NCBI RefSeq assembly: GCF_003590095.1
Contig: NC_039497.1
Location: 5,576,691-5,640,690, forward strand
Reading direction: 5' to 3'
DNA: 64,000 nt
Source: Trichoplusia ni
Taxonomy: Eukaryota > Arthropoda > Insecta > Lepidoptera > Noctuidae
Below the pieces are notes generated by a model, which saw only the letters and a list, made by a program, of their open reading frames with translations, made no database searches and was not told the origin of the DNA. The position numbers were made by a program, and so were the translations under genes. Position 1 is the stretch's first letter, and each line of letters starts with the position of its first letter. This document shows, piece by piece, positions 59,281-64,000 of this stretch.

Positions 59281-59690
59281 TGAAAAAAGGCAGCTCTATT
59301 TCCCTCTCTTCATTTTTGGACTGTGTCTGTGTAACGTTTGAATTCACTAAAACAATACGTTATTTGTGACATATTAATCTATAATTCACATTAAAATTTC
59401 ATATAATTTGTTTAATTAATGCACATTATGATAATTTTGCTATGGGTCGTCCATACCAATTTGGTTATTTATTAATTAGTCATATTATGTGAAGATAATG
59501 ATTTAAACCCATTACTGTGCTGTTATCCGATACAAATGGGAATATTGTATTTAATTAAACATTGAAACCATTTTGTAAAGTAGTATAATAGAAAATTCTA
59601 TCTGACATTGATCTTCACCAGAAACTGGCTTTTTCGGGAAACACATGGACAGGAAAATCAGAGAAAAGAAACGCCCTTAAGTCACCGTTG
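59281..59690. other. spacer, nothing recognised
   Basis: No feature is seen. Confidence 0.4.
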
Positions 59691-59694
59691 TGAG

Positions 59695-59870
59695 GATCTC
59701 GCTAGGAGGATATGGTGGAGCGTTCTGTGGCGGTCAGCCATCTGTCATTCGATCCTCGCGAAGGACAAGAATTTGTTTGATCCATGAATGATTCAAGAAG
59801 TTTGGTGTCTTATGTAACTTGAATGTTTTAATGAAGGATTTGGGTTTGATTGAGGGACTTGGATTCTTGT
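59695..59870 (+). mobile_element. SINE, diverged
   Basis: A-box-like GATATGGTGGAGCG, B-box-like CATTCGATCCTCG (about 59747) and the body GTTTGATCCATGAATGATTC with TTTGGTGTCTTATGTAACTT match the 41586 subfamily with deletions. Confidence 0.5.
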
Positions 59871-60186
59871 GTCAAATTTTGACGAAATTCCTTCTTTTTA
59901 AGAAAAAAATCTTCTCACACCCAAAATGATCTTTCCAGTGTATGGATCTAAAAAGTCATAGTTACGTCATTTGTCGAATAGAAAGTTCAAGTCGTTCCTA
60001 TCCATTTGAAACTTTCGATTCTTTTTCTGTTCTTATATCATGGCAATACACATGGCATAAGACCTTATCTTTTAAGTTGGTGAAACCATTAAAATATTAA
60101 CATTAACCTGTCGGTCTGACGGTGTTTCTACGTTTACACGCGATCTCGTGAACGTGTACGTTTGGTACGTTGCATAATGCATGACG

Positions 60187-60198
60187 TGACCTTGACCT
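60187..60198 (-). promoter_or_regulatory. AGGTCAAGGTCA nuclear-receptor site
   Basis: Identical to the 12-mer at 31630, here in a GC-richer stretch (60105-60230) with GACGTGACC just before it. Possible binding site for FTZ-F1 or ERR. Confidence 0.4.
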
Positions 60199-60364
60199 CG
60201 GCACCCATCTGACCTCCTCTGCGCACTTAGAATAAACATATCACGCTATTAAAGTGAGCTGAGGTGTAAATCACATGTGTTTATATCTCAAGCATAGTTT
60301 GTTAAATTTTTAATGATTTCTTTGTATTTATTTATTAGTTGCTTTTCCACACTTACTTTCTAAA

Positions 60365-60560
60365 GTTGAATGTTTGCAAATGTGTGTGTTTGTAGCCTCT
60401 TTACTTTTGAACGCCTTGACCAATTTTGGTGAAATTTCTTATGAAGTTAGCCACCTGCCGAAAACTATTACCGATATTAGTTAAACTGCTGTAGAGTGTT
60501 TTCAGTCCTCAAGAGCCGAAAGTAGATATCACCCGGAAAAACAAAAAAAGTTATAACTGA
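60365..60560 (+). mobile_element. Helitron-like fragment, weak
   Basis: TTTGAACGCCTTGACCAATT followed by TTGGTGAAATTTCTTATG has the phrase order of the Helitron bodies. The ends are absent and the middle is unfamiliar. Confidence 0.25.
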
Positions 60561-61060
60561 ACTTCACCTAAAAAATCTAGAAAAATATGTTTGCTATTCA
60601 TTGAGAAAAAGAGAAGAAAAAAATACTTTAATTATTTAGACTACAAGATCTTATTACTTATATTTAATTAGCATAAAAAGCGCCTGAAGGCAGGCTTTGA
60701 TTGTTCCGTTAAACTTCAGAGCTATACAAAGCATCGATGCTATGTAACATTTGTACGTTCAATGTTACAGAAAAGAACAATCATTAAAATAATTACAAAT
60801 ACGACAAAAGAACATTATTTGAAAACGAAAACAAAAAAAAATCGACAATATATTTATTCTTTCTCGAAATATCGTCCGATAGACCCAATTAGTAACGAAT
60901 CAATAGTTTTAAAGGCACCTTCTTATAAATTTACCTCATCATTGCGGTATAATTAATCCAAGTCCGACGCACTACCGCCGGCCGTCAAGCCACCCCTTTA
61001 CCTTAAAAAAGTACTGCAGTGGGTCAGCGGCTAAAAATCGATGCAAGGAGTATAATTTCG
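60561..61060. other. spacer, nothing recognised
   Basis: AT-rich apart from a short GC stretch at 60965-61000. The 64-codon frame at 60762-60956 is unsupported. Confidence 0.35.
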
Positions 61061-61063
61061 TCC

Positions 61064-61100
61064 GTTGTCATGGCAACCAAGGTGTATACAAACCTTGGTT
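61064..61100. promoter_or_regulatory. X-box followed by 9-bp hairpin
   Basis: GTTGTCATGGCAAC (61064-61077) is a canonical RFX X-box with a 2-bp spacer. Its last bases run into AACCAAGGT (61075-61083), which pairs perfectly with ACCTTGGTT (61092-61100) around the loop GTATACAA. No downstream exon is recognised. Confidence 0.45.
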
Positions 61101-62005
61101 TGCTGTTTGTGTTATGAAGTATGTGCTTTTTTAGGTGTAACATGAATTGAGATTTTGAATAATGGATTTTTTTATTCTGTAGATGAATTTTATTATACTT
61201 TTTGCAAGGGTAACATTGGTAATTGACAATCTTAGTAGTTTAGCAACTATTGAAATACATACGCCTCTAACTCTTGAAATTGGCACGCATATTATGTATA
61301 TTGACTATTCTTCTAGTATACCATTGCTTTGGAAAATATTCTCCTTTTCTTTTAATACTAATTATTAGACTTTTTGTTTTTTTTTTTAATTTACATATTT
61401 TTCTCCGTGGGTTTTTTATTTAAACCTACACCACTTGGTTGGTTTAAATCTTACGTACGTGTCTGTAAACCTTTTTACTTCTAAATGCGACAAACATTTT
61501 TTTTTTCAATACTTACGTAAATTACGAAACCAGTTTCTAACCCATCATTTAACCGAAAACAAATAGAACTATGACCTAATCCCTCTAATAGTTAGGAATA
61601 AATTAAATACTATATTTCGTGTGCGGCGGGTCCGAACGTGTTTCATTGGTTATTGCTGGGATTCCAGACTAATCCCGTCCTAGATAATTCTATGCCTAGG
61701 TATAAATACTGTAGATTAGTATGAATATTTAGGAATAGGAGTTATGCATGAAATAGATGCAACTAGCAATTAGTAGACCTCGTAAAAGAGTAATATATAC
61801 AAACATAATCTAGGAAAATTAAAATGTCTATCACGGTATATGATATACAGCCTGTTAACAAATAAACAGCGAAATCCTAAACAATCCTAAAAACTCAAAC
61901 ACTTTACCTATACTAACCTGCATACCTTTAATCGATCTTTAAAACTTTGACCGGCATCCAATCAAACCTGCCCCGGTGTTATCAAGCACTACAAAACACC
62001 CCCTA
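61101..62005. other. spacer, nothing recognised
   Basis: The 61-codon frame at 61183-61368 has no domain. No repeat is recognised. Confidence 0.4.
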
Positions 62006-62007
62006 TA

Positions 62008-62021
62008 CCCCCCCCCCCCCC
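62008..62021 (+). repeat. poly-C tract (14 nt)
   Basis: Fourteen cytosines in a row follow CCCCCTATA, next to ACAGCTGT and a C/T-rich stretch to 62050. Such runs are rare in AT-rich insect DNA. A 12-nt run occurs at 28528-28539. Confidence 0.8.
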
Positions 62022-62069
62022 GACAGCTGTCTCCTCCCATCCCCTCCCTGGCGCTGCGGGAACAATTTA

Positions 62070-62360
62070 TTTGTCATTTTTTATAACACGTGGTGACGGT
62101 GCTGCGTTTGATCCCGAATTTTCCCTTCAGGCAAATAGAAGAAATTTTAATGTCAATATGGAAGTTTGGTGCAGAAGTACAACTAGAAGATTAAGCATCA
62201 ACGAATCGATTCCGCCTAGCGCGGTCCACAGCTGGACATTGGCATTGGAACCTTTCGTCATCACCACTTCGGCTTGGGCTTAGTCCCACACTGCGTTTGC
62301 CGATCCGTAGTCTCCATTGAAGGACTTGGGAACAAATCCGACGTTCGAGGATTTGGTAGT
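62070..62360 (+). repeat. probable old transposon fragment
   Basis: A GC-richer block with ACTTCGGCTTGGGCTTAGTC and CCGATCCGTAGTCTCCATTG. I recall similar phrases from lepidopteran LINE-like sequence but cannot assign it. Frames of 70 (plus) and 64 (minus) codons have no recognised domain. Confidence 0.25.
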
Positions 62361-63230
62361 TTGAATCTTGTATATTGACAGATGCATCTAAAAATAATTA
62401 AAATTAAAATTGCAAAAATAGCCGAGTAGTATCGGAAACAAAATACATTGTGCATGATGTATCACGAGTACAATTCTCTCGTAGGATAAGCGGTAACCCC
62501 CGGATCGTCGGGTTTCATTCGTTCTTAAGGGAAATTTAACCTTGTTCTTCTGTTATGTACCTGTACGGTACCCCGAATCTTTATTGTTAAGCGACGGACG
62601 TCCGGGCCCTCGGTCGTATTCAGTTTGTTCCGTGCCAAACGATTGTGGAAACGTAACGTGAATTTGGAGCTTTCCTTTGAATATTATGCTATTTCGGCGG
62701 TTCAGAGTTTTCAATGGCCTCGTAAAATTGGGACTCGGGTTGGTTTTAAGTTGTGTTTATAAAGTTAAGTACGCAATTAGTTTTAAAAGATTTCCTTATT
62801 TATAACAAACAGACGGCTGAGTTATTGCGGTGCCTTGTTAACTTCTGTATCATTAATACATGTACGTCATTTTCTGAATGCTTCAAAGCACTACATGACA
62901 AAATATACGCATATTCTGCTATCTAAAGAATAGATAGAACAGATTTTTTTTTCAATAACGCCTTCGTGTAATATTGTAGCAATTAATGCTTGAAGCTGGA
63001 CTCATGTGCTGTTCGGTGCAGATAATTTTCGTCGATGATTTACAATTCGTCGCATTGCTTCTAAGTTTCAAAAGGCGTTTGATACGGAATACCTAAAGTT
63101 TAAATCAATACTAATTACTAACACAAGCCTTAACAAATATCTTCTCATAAAATAGGGAACCATTGATGATCGCCTCACTCGAAGACTATCGTTTGTCAGA
63201 GGTATTCTAGCATTATTCACAAAGTACCTA
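62361..63230. other. spacer with one promoter-like GC patch
   Basis: Around 62590-62730 the DNA turns CpG-richer, with a TTCAGTTTG initiator-like word (A about 62622), but no DPE at +28 and no clear donor follow. The rest is AT-rich. Confidence 0.25.
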
Positions 63231-63235
63231 CAACA

Positions 63236-63421
63236 GCCCGGATAGCCGAGGTATAGGACACCACGCCAAACCTACTGTATGCGACGTGTCGCGGGTTCGT
63301 TCCCCACGAGTCTTTCTGTCTGGGACAGTTTGGCTGTCTATGTGCATGTGAGTTGAATGTTTATTAAACCTCAGTGACATAAAGAATTCATTGTTTAAGC
63401 GAGAGTCGTTTAAAAAAAAGG
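63236..63421 (+). mobile_element. tRNA-derived SINE, 41586 subfamily
   Basis: A box GGATAGCCGAGG, then GCGACGTGTCGCGGGTTCGT (B box changed to GGTTCGTTCCCC) and a body with GTGCATGTGAGTTGAATG and AAAGAATTCATTGTTTAAGC. The altered A and B boxes make activity unlikely. Confidence 0.7.
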
Positions 63422-64000
63422 TAGAAATAAAGCCCGTTACATCCGATCTAAGACTGATTTTTGCTCGGCTCTTCTACAGAAAGAGACTGTTGAACAGTGG
63501 GATTGTTACAAACCGATATTACTTCTCAGTTTCTTTGTAAGTTTATGCGCAAGTCAGACATCACTACAGTTCGTCAAACAAGTGTTAATACAGCCTGAAA
63601 GCCATCATAAATCATGTCAGAGTTCAAAACAGGCCCACAGTGCGTAAACCTTTGTCAACCTTCAGCCTCGACGATGTCAACGCAATACCTACGTGATTTC
63701 ATATCTATGTGCAGCTTTAAACTGTTAAATCCTGAGGAATAAAGCTCTCTCAATATACATTAGTATAGGAAAAATTGTATGGGTCGGGGATTGCCTAACT
63801 TTTGAATCTAATGCTATAAAGACGTCGCTGACAAAAGCATTGACAAAAATATTATGTATTCAATTAAAAAGCTAGCCAGGCCACGTGCGATTCGGACTTT
63901 CGACACTGCAGGTGCAAGCTAAATAAGCGAAAGTTTATCTTTAGATATTGTAGATTACTGTAGATTTTCAAAAATTGGTAATATGAACTTTACTTGTCAT
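63422..64000. other. spacer to window end
   Basis: No feature is recognised. Confidence 0.4.

Noticed and set aside
1..64000. CRISPR array, operon, prophage or other bacterial system
   Set aside because: No regularly spaced direct repeats, no ribosome-binding-site-led gene strings and no long frames. All repeats are of eukaryotic, lepidopteran type.
1..64000. Known insect microRNAs (let-7, bantam, miR-1, miR-9, miR-10)
   Set aside because: I looked by eye for the mature core words and found none that fit in a hairpin.

Overview
The window looks like nuclear DNA from a moth or butterfly (Lepidoptera). It is AT-rich and contains no protein-coding gene I can recognise with confidence. The longest open frame is 146 codons, and most frames over 60 codons lie in repeats or in random AT-rich sequence. 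The assignment rests on the repeats: Lep1-type Helitrons that start near TCTATACTAATAT and end in CAGCTAG, tRNA-derived SINEs with pol III A and B boxes, LINE 3' ends with the lepidopteran (GATTTT)n-type tail, and dispersed families I know from memory to be common in moth genomes. No database search was possible.

Layout. From 1 to 33 kb the window is AT-rich spacer or intron dotted with old repeats: a MITE-like unit near 0.3 kb, Helitrons at 4.2 and 26.5 kb, LINE ends at 5.7 and 7.5 kb, and repeated copies of two dispersed families. Two coding-looking patches (8.8-9.0 kb and 16.6-16.9 kb) lie here, each open on both strands and unassigned. Nested GGCC palindromes lie at 13.1 and 13.8 kb. At 33.3-33.5 kb a CpG-rich patch carries a textbook insect initiator plus DPE on the minus strand. 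A consensus-like splice donor follows 152 nt downstream, so this may be a TATA-less promoter with a noncoding first exon of a gene running leftward. If so, much of 1-33 kb would be its first intron.

From 34 to 36.5 kb two nearly identical SINEs lie in opposite orientation, enclosing other repeats and two small hairpins. From 38.1 to 38.7 kb lies a 0.6 kb unit with 24-bp inverted ends and a GC-rich core. From 41 to 47.3 kb is a dense repeat cluster of three Helitrons, several SINEs and many copies of one dispersed family. At 50.3-50.9 kb are a hAT-like MITE and two LINE 3' ends.

The clearest single element is at 56.6-58.3 kb: a TIR DNA transposon of about 1.74 kb flanked by TA. It carries a minus-strand frame that joins an N-terminal DUF4817-like domain directly to a C-terminal transposase tail, as expected of an internally deleted, non-autonomous copy.

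The rest of the right end is spacer with SINEs at 59.7 and 63.2 kb, an X-box at 61.1 kb and a poly-C tract at 62.0 kb. Several short regulatory motifs recur more often than simple base composition predicts: perfect CRE palindromes, FTZ-F1/ERR-type sites and X-boxes. No genes can be shown to work together here, and the value of the window lies in its repeats and candidate control sites.
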